Position numbers and translations under genes: made by a program
Shown: in pieces, positions 21,966-33,787 of the stretch
Layout of the letters: every line of letters starts with the position of its first letter
Position numbering within the stretch: the first letter of the stretch is position 1
Assembly (NCBI GenBank): GCA_037952775.1
Contig: JBANAY010000004.1
Location: forward strand, 13,578,001-13,642,000
DNA from: Clonostachys chloroleuca
Taxonomy: Eukaryota > Ascomycota > Sordariomycetes > Hypocreales > Bionectriaceae
Length of the DNA: 64,000 nt
Direction: 5' to 3'
Notes under the pieces: generated by a model
What the model was told of the DNA's origin: nothing
What the model saw: only the letters and a program-made list of their open reading frames with translations
Databases searched by the model: none

Positions 21966-24900
21966 TGTGAAGAGAGACTATGTTTGTGTCGTCGGTGGCA
22001 ATGGTCGAGCGGCGCTGCAGAATAGAGTGGCCGGGCGAGGCCACCCAAAGATGCGAGGAGAGAGGGACGGAAGACGGGCGTGGATGGTCGGGAGAGAAAG
22101 ACGGCCAGGTGACTTGACGAAGCCTCAACCCCAGGTCAACCCAGACTCGAGAGGGGCCGGGGACGTGCGCGCGGCGCCGACCGAAAACAAAGACGGCTCG
22201 GTGCGCGGACAGTCTTGTGCTGTGCGTGGCAGGGCGTCGGGGACAGGCAGCGATGCGGACGGGAAGCTCTGGTATGATATACAGCGGCGATGCGAGCGAA
22301 GGCCTCACAGGGAGGGGTGCACAAGCGTGGTTGCGGGATGGGATGAAGCAAGGCGGGTGCCAACGTTGCTTGCACCAGCAGCAGGTGTAGCAGGTCTGGG
22401 CTGAGGAGCTGGGCTGGTTGGTGGAGGGCGCTGCTCTCAACTGGGCTGGCGCTGGTCTGTGTGCGCTGGGCGCCCGTCCAGGCTACCTGAACCTGCTGAT
22501 GAGACGACGACGCGATCGGTGATTGGCGACGGCAGCACTCCCTTTCCGCAGGCTTGGCGAAGCTAATTAATTGTAAGGGCAAGGCCGCCTAAGATTAATA
22601 TTGTACGTACTACTAATGTAAGGTCTAAGGTAAGGTATGGCAAGGCCCGTAGAGGGACGTCGAAACTCGCTGGTCGGTGCAATAGCCAGAGGTAGCGAGT
22701 GATGCTGGCGTTTGTTTGCTTCTGTTGTCCCGTCGTCCTTTGATAAGACACAATGCAATATCAATACGTGACAGAAACAACGAGAGGGTGGCCAGAGAAA
22801 GGAGGGGAGGTGCTAGACTCAAAGGGCAGAAAAGGCTGAATGAAAGCAGCTGGCTGGTGTTAGCAAGGAGGTACTTAGGTAGCGGGTAGTAGGCAGGTAA
22901 TCTTTGGAGACGATGGGGATAAGCGCTCCTCCAGGTGGTTTTAGTAGGGGTGAGACCAATAATAAGTACTACTTGGTCGGCAGTACAAGAGCCAGAGGCA
23001 GTAGACCAGCCGTTGACACCACAGCTTGATGGCGTTGATGGACTGGACGGGACTGGGTCTGAGGCAACACAAAGCCTGGCAATGGGCAGGACGATCCCTT
23101 CCAACCTTTCTCCCGTAGCCCTGCTGTGGCGTAGGTGAGTCAAGAGGGAGAGCCGAAGAAGCTTCAAGCACGGCTGGATCTGGGAAGTAGGTACCGTGCG
23201 TACAAGCCTCTGGTACCTCCACCAATAGCTACCGCAGGCAGGCTACAAGGATGAAAATTTAGCAGCACAACGCAGCAAGCTGCACTAGGGTAGCAGTGGG
23301 GGTGGTCCTGCTGCAGTGAGAAGGGGTAGCAAGGCCTAGAGGGGCCACTGGTGCCGGGAGCTGGAGCGCTGGAGCTGAGAGATAGTAGGGGTCGTAGGGC
23401 GCCTCTACTTCCGCAAGCGCTCGCCTGGTGGTACCTGGACGGCGGGCTGGAACTTGCGGGGAAGTCTTAGCTTTCCAGGCTCTCACGCCAAGTCGCTTTT
23501 AGAGTGCCTTTCCATGCGCTATGCAGGTACGTAGCACCCAAGCACAAGGCTTATTAGCGGGCGGCATCTAGGTCTGTATGGGGCACTAACAAGAAGAGGG
23601 TCCCAGGTAGCTGCTTTAGTATAGTCGTATCTCGAGACAGGCAGCGACGTGCGCTGGTAGTAATTTGGTACTTGGCGTCAGATCCAAGCCTCTTGAGATA
23701 AGACCAGAACTGTAAATTATCCACGTCCAAACCTGTGTAAGTGCGAGTTCCTTTCTGGGAAGTCAGCAGCAGGTGTAATAAGCCGGGTTCCTCGATGAAT
23801 CCAGCTGGATATCAGGCGAAGCACTCCACAGTCAGCACCTGACATAATACTGGGGCTTCTTTAAGCCAGAAGCAGTAGGTACTAAACGAGCTCGACAGCA
23901 GAAGTTTTGGTGTTCGGCACTCAGGCCCTAAGCCTTAGCGGTTGAGCACCGCGCTTACAAGTACCTACCTACTTGATCAATGGAGTTGTATCTGTTCCAA
24001 AGGGAGTGAAATGACAGGGAGAGCAAGTTGACCATCACATTTCTCTCTTTGTTACGCGAATAGGTACTAAACACCCAGTGCCTCCTCAGAGTTGCTGCGC
24101 AGCCGGAGCTTAGCAATATACGACCTCCGTCAAGCATCGTCACCCCTCAGCCATTCGCATCGCCGTCAATAAGCTTCAACAGTTGGCCTGGGACTGCAGG
24201 GGAGAACTATCACTTGGGCAATTGACGCGTACGACAATACGTCGCCAGGCAATTACGAAACACAGACTTTTCCAAAGTTCACGGAATGGGCCGGGGTTCT
24301 AGAAGTCGAGGGGTAAGGTAATATATGAAAATCGCTTCTACTGCCAGGCATTGCTGTCACGGATAGCGGTGTTGAACACCCTCCTGGCGCAGGTCGTTCC
24401 GTCTTCAGGCGCCTGGCCATCGCAACCTAGGTAGATGGAGGAAGGTCCACGGGCAGACACGTTTGGCCTTTTTTCCGTGCCGCCCTGCCTTCTCCGAGTG
24501 GGAAAAGGTGGTGATCGGAGCAAATTTCAGTGTGGCCTAACAGTAAATCTCCTAGTGGCCCCTCTTCCCCTCGCTCTTATCGCCGTTGGCATGCATGGGG
24601 AGCATTGCGAGCGCTTGGCAAAGAATCAGAATGTGTCAATGTAACCCTGAAGCCTTACTGACCGTGCCTTGTCCATGTAGACGATTTATTCCACCCAGGG
24701 GAGGAGGAGGTACCTGTCAAGCGACTGACATTAAACATGGCACACCTACAACCTCCAGCGTTGAATTTCAACACAATAACAAAACAATTAGTCAATAATA
24801 AATACAATAATAAGCTAATTACTGTAGAATAATCATTATTAATTTGCTTATTATTACGTTTAGTACTATTGATGAGAAAATAAGGTCCTTGACTTGCGTG

Positions 24901-26220
24901 AACAGAGCTTTGGTGTGCCATGTTTTATGTCACTCGCTTGTCTGTACAGTGTTACGATTCCAACGCAAGGGACCCTGTCCCACTATCGAGGGCGTCATAA
25001 TTCATGAGATTTTAATCTCCCTGGCTGGATTTTCTTCTCCATCCTTCGCGGAGGCCGCATAGTGACATCCGCCGTCAAACAAGGCAGACCCTGTGAGAAT
25101 TCTGCATCAATCACCCACAATGTCATAACGGATGACATCTGCTGGCTCGCAGCGGTTCAGACAATACGCAATTGCATGCTGTGCGCAAAATTCGCTGACG
25201 CAAAGGAAGCGCATACAGACCCCGCCATCTTACTGGATGCAGTCCGCGCACGCAACTTGGCACTTTCACTTTCCAGAAAAAACAAGTGGCGTTGTTATTC
25301 CTCCAGTCATTTTCAAGCAAAATTCCCAAAGAGAGCAAGGAAATAATAGAAACCTCGAACTTGTTGGACTCTCTCGCCCCAATTGTCACCCCATGCGGCC
25401 AGGCCCCTCCCACATGTCATGTTTTCGATCCTACCTGTATACGAGTAAGTCCATACATAGGTCTTAGTTGGTGACAGCATCACGGCCAATCAAGAGATAA
25501 TCAAGACAGGAGAAATGCCTGCCCCCAAACAGCCGTCAATGAGGTCAAAAACGGCCATTGGGGTATGATCAGCGCCCGTCCGCATGCCAATCCCGCCCCT
25601 CCCCGCCAAAGAGCGATAGCTTCCCTGCCACTTCTGCAAATTGATGTCACCGTGTTGCGTGCAAGGCACCGACGCATCATCTACTTTACCAGATGAAGGA
25701 TGTGTGGCGCTTCGCCACGGCTCTGATTCGCAACCTGCAAGAGACAAAACGACCATGCAACCCTACCTGTGTACACCCCATTGTATCGAGATGATTTACG
25801 GAGGACTCAGCTGTACGTGCAAAGCTTAACACGGGCTACCCCGGTTTCCCGACAAGTATTTGAGCGTAACAAGGCGAGAAAATTACGATATGACGGGATT
25901 GAATTTCAAGATAGGGAACTTACTAGTTTGCTCCTCACCGACTTCGCAATATCCCAAGTGACATTCTTTCCATTAGGTAGGTAGTTGATGTAACGAGTCT
26001 CTAGGGTAGGTGGAAAATAGTAATAGTATGGGCCTGGCATCAATGATAATGCGGGACCGTCTCCAGCTCCCGGTTAGGTCGATCTGCGATCCTTATCTTA
26101 TCAGCAACCCCAATGCCCAATCCCAATTTTTTGACTACCAACCATGAAGACTCGACCCCATCCCTCATAACCGATCACCAACCGCCAACTATTAAAGCCA
26201 TATACCCTCAGTCGCCCATC
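21966..26220. other. Long gene-empty region (4.3 kb) between RhoGAP and TIM9
   Basis: The first 1-1.5 kb is probably the RhoGAP promoter and leader. Beyond about 23500 the base composition varies from GC-balanced to strongly AT-rich (24750-24880, see palindrome). ORFs are short with no recognisable product. Multiple GTAGGTA/TACCTAC motifs near 22870, 23240 and 23970 are a common filler of fungal promoters. Confidence 0.5.
24785..24880. repeat. AT-rich imperfect palindrome, possible MITE relic or cruciform
   Basis: The left arm AATAATAAGCTAATTA (around 24806-24821) and the reverse complement of the right arm (around 24838-24856) differ at one of 16 positions, with a loop of about 17-20 bp. 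Weaker symmetry extends outward on both sides (TCAATA... on the left, ...TATTGA on the right), giving a near 90-bp palindrome. The block is far more AT-rich than its surroundings. Confidence 0.6.
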
Positions 26221-26678
26221 ATGGATATGTACGCCAGTTCCCCGCCCCAAGGGACCCTCGCCGTGTTGCTAATCCCCCCACCAGGTTAACGCAAGCCGAG
26301 CAGCGCACCCTGGAGCAGCGCATGCAAAAGCGCCAGGTCAAGGAGTTCATGGGTGTAAGTCAAGACCGCATCTACACCTCTCTCCCCAACCGGAACCTCT
26401 ACACCGGCACATACAACAATAGAAAAGACCCGGCGCGAGCGGGGGCCGAGAACAACAAAGTGATTGACTGACTCCCCGATGGGGAATAACAGGCCTTCGG
26501 CAACCTGGTCGAGCACTGCTTCGACTCCTGCGTGGACGACTTCTCATCCAAGGCCCTCTCCTCGCGCGAGACCGGCTGCATCAACCGCTGCGTCAGCAAG
26601 TGGCTCGTCGCCCAGCGACGCGTGAGCGACCGCTTCCAGGAGCACAACCAGCAGCTCGCCCAGCAAATGAACAAATAA
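26221..26678 (+). CDS. TIM9: Tim9, small TIM chaperone of the mitochondrial intermembrane space
   Basis: With Tim10 it forms the hexamer that escorts hydrophobic carrier precursors to TIM22. There are three exons with introns 26229-26284 and 26355-26492. The first coding exon is only 8 nt (Met-Asp and two bases). The 87-residue product carries the twin CX3C motif (C35/C39 and C55/C59) needed for Mia40-dependent oxidation, and the Tim9 signatures TQAEQRTLEQRMQKRQVKEFM and SSKALSSRETGCINRCV. Phase fits at both junctions and a branch-like GCTAAT precedes the first acceptor. The C-terminal tail is somewhat longer and more Gln-rich than in yeast. Tim9 is favoured over Tim10 from the MQKRQ..EFM segment. 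Confidence 0.93.
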
Positions 26679-27328
26679 AAAAAGCGCCTTCAACTCGCCC
26701 TCCGACCCTGATGAATTGGGGGATCGTATGTAGGAATGGGAACATAGGCGCGTCTCACCATGAAAATATACTGCTGGAAATGGCTGTATGAAATGAAAAC
26801 AAAACTATTCATGTACGAGGTATAGATGGAGTGGTGTACGATAATGCGGGCATCTTTATGTCACTGCTTGTTTAACGGGAAAGGAGGCCAAGGCCATGGT
26901 TGAGACGGACACTGAGTCGAGGAGACGGCGCTTGGAATATATATGTATGGTTACGGAGAGCGGAAGGGACGTGAAGGCCAGCGGCCAGTTCTCCTCCTGG
27001 ACACAAAAAATAACACAGCTCTTTAGAACCAGTAAAAAGAAAACAAATCACATTGTATAAACGCTTCCCAGAGTCTACCATAGTCCCGTTCCAACGAGAG
27101 AACAATGCCATCTATTAATAAAAAAGCAGGTTGAGCTTTTCGTATGGACTTTGCCCAAACTGCATGTATCCCAGGTCAACGCATAAAAAGAAAGTACATC
27201 TGTATGTGTTGGTTATATGTCAACGCCACCAAGGCTAAAAAGTGCCACACCCCGTTGCATTCCATGCGTAATACCAGCTATAATCCACGTTCTTCTCTTG
27301 CAGTTATCGTCCCGCGCCCAGCTGAATT
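26679..27328. other. Convergent 3' spacer, TIM9 / NUP188
   Basis: About 650 bp separates two stop codons. Several AATAAA-like hexamers occur (e.g. AACATAATG-type AT-rich blocks near 27005-27060 and AATAAAAAA near 27115). No gene was seen. Confidence 0.6.
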
Positions 27329-30300
27329 TTACTCCGTCTCAGCGTCCTCGCCAAGAACATCCCTTATAGCCTGGAGCTGAGCACAAAGTCTAGCCTCCAG
27401 CACATTGTCATGCGGCTCGCCTGCACTGGGCTTCATTCCCCGCCATTCTGTCTCTCTTGTGCCTAGTGGAAGGAGGCGCTCTTTGAGCAGCCTGTCGCTT
27501 GCTAGCCAGAATTCAACGTTCTCCAGAAGTGAAGTGGCATCCCACTCCACCTCGGGAATATCTCTGGGGTTGTTTACACGAAGGGCCGAGATGACTCTTA
27601 CGAGGAGTGCAAGCGAGTGAATCTCGGTTGTCGCGATGAGTGTCAAAAAGTGAGGGGTGGACCGCGATTGTGTCCTGCTCGCCCCTGGTACCTCGAATCG
27701 CTCCACGCTTGATTTCAACAAGTGTTTGAACTGGTTAAGCACGAATGCAACCTCTGGAGCTACCGTAGCTCCTAATGCGGCAAGCCAGTTAAGGAGCAAG
27801 GGTAGTAGTCCCTTGGCCCAAATGCAGTAGCATCGTTGAATAACAGGTAGATCGGCATATGGCGAAAGGTTGGACTTGAGCATGAACTTGGTCAGATTGG
27901 CTGATAGAAGACTGCTGAGAACGCCATCACATGCCATCTGCTCTGCCAGTAAAGGTAGGGTAGACAGTTCTAGAAGGAACAGAATACTGAGCTCTCCATA
28001 GATAGGATCACCTTGATCGGCCAGTTTATCCGCCCACGAGTATAGCGAGGTAGCGGCATATACGCAATTGTGCGAAGCTATGATATTCAAAATCTGCGTT
28101 TGGGACTGGTCGATTCCAGGTAAGCTCAAACAAGCCTGCAAGATAGCTGTAATGAGACCAAGGTCTTCTGGCAGGACCGCTGCTGCGTTGTCATGAATCA
28201 GACTGACAAGAGATCGGAAACCTTGGCCAACGACTCGGTCCAGAATATTGAGCACGGTCTGGGTGACCAAGACGCTGGTCTCGCAGGCATTGGAGTCCGA
28301 ATCTGATGATTTCTTTCCGCCTAGTTGATACGCTCGGAGTGTTACGAACAAAGCCTTTAAGAGGGTGCGGTAGTATGGGATATTCTCAGACGAAAATGGA
28401 TCATCCACACCATTGATTGTCGCTACAACCGTGTCCAGCAGCTGATCAATGTCTGTTGAGGCAAGAGGGGTCCTGACAAGTCGCTGAATCAATACCAAAG
28501 CAAGGCCCGATCGGGCATCGGCAAGCTTGAGAAAGATAGCCTCAGGGCCAAGGATGCCTTGGTTCGCGTTGAGACACTGCTGTGCGGTCTGGAGCATCTG
28601 CTTGGCGATGGTGTCGTTTGTAGGTAAGCAAATGCTGAGTTCTACCAACAAGAACTCCCAGGCGTGGAAGAGTGCCTAAGGAAGGAGGGTTAGCAACTTT
28701 GGACAAACTGTATATTTAGTGAGGACTCACAATCTGGGCATCGACCAATGAGAGGTTCGTGTTGGCGAGTTCCATCTCCATCTTGAAGCCGTTGTCCTTT
28801 CGACCCAACCAGCCAGGGTCAAAGCTAAGCATGTCATTGGCACGGTCGAGGTCGTAGTAATAGTTGGCCCCCAGGTCTCTTGGTTCCAGCAGCGTTCGTT
28901 TGAAGTCATCGAGGGAGCAGCCAGAATACTTGTCGGAAAAGTTCTTGGCAAAGTTGCTGTGGAGTGATTTGTTGTAACCTGAGACTTCAACACCGTCCCG
29001 GAGGTAATAGTCCAAGTCGGCCACGAGCTTCTTTGCAAGAGAATCAGCATTGCCAAGGTGGCGTGAGTGGTATAGCTGCATAGCGAAAGTTTCACCAATG
29101 TAAGCCGCAATTCGAGCCTCGATAGCTGCCTGTGTTGCATTGGTTTTTGCCGCCAAGTGTGACGGCCTGAGATCACGCACATACTCACGAAGGCCATCTA
29201 GATAAGAAGTATCTTTTTGTGAGGTGAAGACGGTCCATGGCCAAAAATTTTGCGCAGAGGCAAGGAAGTCCAACACGACAAGCGCCTGATCAGTATCGAG
29301 TGTTTTCAACTTGGATACCTTTTTCAGAGCCGTAGCAAAAACGGAGTGAGATGCTACTTCGTTCTTGGAAGTCTTCTTCATGACCTCACGAGGCGTTTGT
29401 CCTGTGAGAAGGCAGCTCGATATCCACTGCTGCCTGTTCCTGAGGACAGAAGAGAAGAACCGCCATATTAATTTGACGTTTCGAGGGAGCAAGAAAGGCT
29501 CACCCAAGGTCGAGAGGAGCTGTAGAAATGACTTTGATGTCTGAGGTCCTAGGTATCCTAAGAGAGAAACCGGCTCGTTCTCAGACTTCCCAGCATTGAT
29601 CACGAGGCCCTCGAGCAATCTAATTGCTGGTCCACACAGATAATCGGACGTGGCACTCAATCTGGCTAAGAGAGTACAGCTCTTGAACAAGTAGTTCTCA
29701 ATCATACTTGACGGCTTCTCGAGCAAAGTGGAAACGCGAAGTAGATTCGTAGCAAAGTCTAGAACCGATGTGACTTGGCTATAGAGGGTTTGGTTGAGTT
29801 GAGGGTATAAGGTGGATGTGGATATAGTGAGGGCTGTCGTAAACGAGGAGAGAATAGGCTGGAATCTGAGTGTCCCTGTTGTGGGTTGAATAAAGCAGTC
29901 AAGGATGTGCAGGGCTGCCGATCGGAGGTTTGATGTAAGATTCTCCGAGCTCTGAGGGTTACCCATGCTGAAGCAGTAGCTAATGAGCTTGTTGAAGATT
30001 GGAAGCACGTGGTTGAGGAGTGAGATACGCTTGTCTTCCGACTCAAATCTCCATGTCGAGGTCGTTTCGAAAATATCCACACACGCTTGTGCGATTGAGC
30101 AGGACACTCTGGATAAGACCTTACTAGCAATGCCGATTAACGGGTTTGGATCCGCCTTCTGCCTCGTGGCTACCTTGTTTTTCGCCCGGCGTTGAACCGC
30201 CGAGGTCATTGCAGTATCAATGAGCTGAGAGAACATTTGCACAGACGAGTCTAGAAAGTCAAAACGGCTGGCAATGAGATCTAGTGTTCCCGTTATACTT

Positions 30301-33028
30301 GTCAACCTTCCAGCTTTGGAATCGGAGTTTAGAAGATCGCTTCGAGCCAAGTATGACCATACCCGGCTAGGATGAATCAGGGAGACAGCGTTTAGAAACT
30401 GGACACAGGCGTTCAAGACGAAAACGGAGGCTTCCTCATCAACTGTTAGACCCTCCTGAAGGTAGTAGTCCATGACATCACACACCACTGTGACAAGATC
30501 CTTGCCGCCTGATATATGTTTACTGGCTTCAGAGATGATATCGCTGTCTTGCTGAATTAACGACAGGTTGGAACTGGAACACGAAGCCTTCATGAAGTCC
30601 ACCCGGATCAATGTCGCAAAAAGCATGATGATCTCAGCAACTTCGTCAGACTGGAGTAATCCCATCTCTGTCTGATATCCTTCAGGCATCATGTTGATCT
30701 CAAGGCGACGACCGAGTAGAGATAAAGTTGAATGGACAAAGTCAATCTTGACGACTCGATCAGACTGCGACTCTGATTCATTTGTAAGGAAGCGGCCGAT
30801 TGTGCCAGCTGGAACACGGTATACGTCGTCCTCGAGAATCCTGCGCTTCCACGAGGGCGAAAGTGAGATGAGGGGAATATCTGCAGTAAGCTCGAATGTG
30901 TTGCCGAAGGGATCATCATCTTCAACCATCTCATAATGAACGAAAGATGGTGGCACGACCAAAGAAAGACTGGGGGTGTTTCGAAGGACATTCATTATGA
31001 GATCGGAATGCTCATGATCACCTAGATCGGTTACGGTGCAAAGCGACCTGCAGATTCTCAGGAAGGGCATGAGCTCGTAAGGATACCGATCTAGGGATTG
31101 TTCTAGATAGAGTTCCAATAGATGCGTATCCTTGAGCATGCTTGCGCGCACATCGTGTTCCGGGGACAGAGTCTGCTGATTTGTGATGTCCCAGTAGTCG
31201 CGGTCGGTGAGAAGCAAGGAAAGGAGCGACATGACGGGCTCACTTCGGTATCCAACGACAGGGAACGTAACCTTGAGAAGCCCAATAAACCTAGAGTTGA
31301 TCCTAGATCTAATCAGAGGTGGCAATGACGTGTCTGAGGCCATGCGAGAGAGAATATCGTGCACCCGACCACCGGCTGTGACACCCACTGCAAGTCGCTC
31401 CCCGAGTGGTTGCCCCAGCTCCTTGGATTCAGACTCAATGGCATTGATGACGAAGGTGTCGAATTTCGAGTGCTCGATGGAAAACGTGCTGCCGGTCGAA
31501 TTGCGTCTGGTCAGTGTAGGTACAGCAACATCAATGCTCGCAGGTGACTGAGCGGATTCGTTCTTTGCCTCGAAAGCATAGCGATTGGTTTGTTCAACCC
31601 GCTCATCGCGTGTATGGTTACGTCTTCTCCAGGACATCTCCATCTGGTGGAAGATGACACTCCATGTGAATATGACGGGGCTACCTGCTTCGGAATCGGC
31701 TTCAGCAGCAGCAATGATGCATCTATGGATCTGCTCTACAACCTCCGAAAAGATGTAGGAATCGTGTATGTCCTCAACTGGAGTTGCATCCTGATTCTGG
31801 TTCGCAAGGAACGTGATGGTGTTGACAGGTCTGAGAAAGGTATATGAGATGGCTGCGGCTAGGGTTTTCAGGGGCAGTACAAGCTCTGCCATTCCGAGAG
31901 ATGCCTATGAGATCGTCAGTATACGAGACACGTTCTAAATAAGTGGTCAAGACAAACCAGTTGCATTCTATCAAAGAAGCAATAAGCCTCCATAAAACCG
32001 AACCAGTCACTGATGACGTCCAAGGGAGCGTAGGTGTCTCCCAGGCTGTCAGCTAGCTGGAATATGACTGACATAGTGTGGACGACCTCAGTCAGCATGG
32101 CGCGAAGCCATTCGAGCTCAATCATGTCGTCGAGCAAGACATCCTCCTTGGCGACTGAGCTGTAGCCCGATTCCACCAAGCCCATGCATTCTATTAAAGA
32201 CTTGAGATATACGGGGAGTAGGGTTTCGATTTTGTCCTTCTGCTGCGAGGCCGCGCTGGTCTTGAATCGGTACAGCTGTGCCAGATTTCGGTCGACACCA
32301 GTGAAGACGGGTAGCTGGCCATATATGGATATGGAAGTGGTGTAGTCAACGACCATCATGAAGTGGCGTCGTTCGCTGAGATATGTGCGAAAGAGACGGC
32401 GCTTCTTGGCCTCGGGCTTCTCAAAGTCGGCAAGGATCTCATCGGCATCCGATGCCTGGGTCGCGCCGAAGGCAGACAGAAAAGAGGTAGCTTGTCCATT
32501 GTTGAAGCCAGCAGCTTCCTGCAGATTGGTCGCGTCTTGGGAGGACAAAGGTCCTGTTAGGTAGTGCGCAGGCCGAGACTGGAATTCGACAACAACGATA
32601 CGTAGTGCCGCGACGAGGCTGATATTGGCGTTTTTGCTGAGCCATTCTGAGTCCTCCTTGATGGTTTTGATATCTACCCTGTCATTGGAGGCTGATGTAG
32701 TGTTGACAGGAGCGGTCTTGGTCTCGAAGACCTTCTTGGTCGCATCCGAAGGCGATGCAAAGACGCTGGCGGGATCTCGTAGGATACCGTGGACGTATTC
32801 GTCGTCGAAAAAATCGATTACGGCCGGGGCTGTCTGCCTCTGGCCCGAAGGATCGGAGAGCGCAGTCGCGACATGCTTCCACGAGCTGGAGCAGCTTGGG
32901 TTAGTGGTGATGGATAGCTCTTGGGCCGGAAAGAAAGCTTTTGGGGGCAAGACTTACAGAAGCACCCGGTCTCCAAAAAGAGACTCGTCTAAAGGAGGGA
33001 AGTAGTTTCGGTCAGGAACTGACGCCAT
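27329..33028 (-). CDS. NUP188: Nucleoporin Nup188, inner-ring scaffold
   Basis: This is a very large alpha-solenoid nucleoporin of the inner ring of the nuclear pore, binding Nic96/Nup93. There are four exons with introns 32886-32957, 31905-31957 and 28676-28730. All phases match and the total is 1839 aa, close to the thermophile Chaetomium Nup188. The first exon begins MASVPDRNYFPPLDESLFGDRVLL, and exon 2 continues with a segment aligning well in pattern with known fungal Nup188 (SWKHVATALSD, IKEDSEWLSKNANISLVAALRIV, ATYLSERR-like TYLSERRHFM). The rest is helical repeats without catalytic motifs. It has the opposite orientation to trpC, with 759 bp between the start codons. Nup192/Nup205, the paralogous family, is the alternative, and the N-terminal wording favours Nup188. 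Confidence 0.9.
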
Positions 33029-33787
33029 TTCCACAAGCGTCAGTTTCGCGGCAGTAGCTCGCGACACATGCCTTGCCTTTGGTGATAATTGCTGCGATGC
33101 CAAACAGCAAGCTGGTGATGGATGTTTTTATTACGGGCGTACCTCAAAAGGCTGAGGCGCGCTATGGCACCTAGCAGTACTCCGTAGCCTAGACTAGAAG
33201 TACCTTGCAACAAAGAAAAGGCCTACGAGGTACAAAGGGCGGGAGTCACTCGTGGAACTGGCCAATCCCAACACGAGAAAGCTCAATCTTGTTGTACCTG
33301 GGCCTGTAATTTTTTTTGGATTCCCTGGAGAAGCCCGAACTTCTGCCGGGTGCTAACCAGCCAGCCAGCAGCACCAATTATTATCGATAACCTCTGCACC
33401 GGCGTCGGAGGGGCAAACACCATTATTTGGACGGCACAATGAATAGACGCAACCGCCCTCTTCCAATTTGCTATTCTTTCCAGAAAACTGAATTAATTGG
33501 TAGCTGTAGTGAGACTCAATTGAACTTTCACCACTAGAATATTTGGAAAAATTAGCGAGACACATGTCTTGACGGCAGCTATAATCTGTGACACATGCTC
33601 ACTAAACGGCAGTATCACTCACTCTCGTCCGCTAACGGGACCACCACCAAACCTAGATAGACTCATTCTTACAAATTTCGTCACGTCGCCTTCTTTGACA
33701 TTCCCATTCATTTCCTCTTCCGCCGAAGCCAACCAAACCACCACCAATTTAGTCTCTCTCTCATCTCCTGGTTTGGGCTGGTCCAAC
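33029..33787. other. Divergent promoter region, NUP188 / trpC
   Basis: The shared 759-bp upstream region has a C/T-rich stretch before the trpC ATG (33690-33780), typical of fungal 5' leaders. One TGACTC core is listed separately. Confidence 0.6.
33243..33248 (-). promoter_or_regulatory. Possible Gcn4/CPC1-type TGACTC site upstream of trpC
   Basis: The plus-strand GAGTCA reads TGACTC on the minus strand. TGACTCA-like sites bind CPC1/CpcA, which induces tryptophan genes on amino-acid starvation. It is 540 bp from the trpC start. A six-base match is expected by chance every few kb, so this is only suggestive. Confidence 0.3.

Noticed and set aside
23925..23965. tRNA-like fragment (AGCGGTTGAGCACCGC)
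   Set aside because: It resembles a D-arm, but no anticodon arm, T-arm or acceptor pairing could be built around it.
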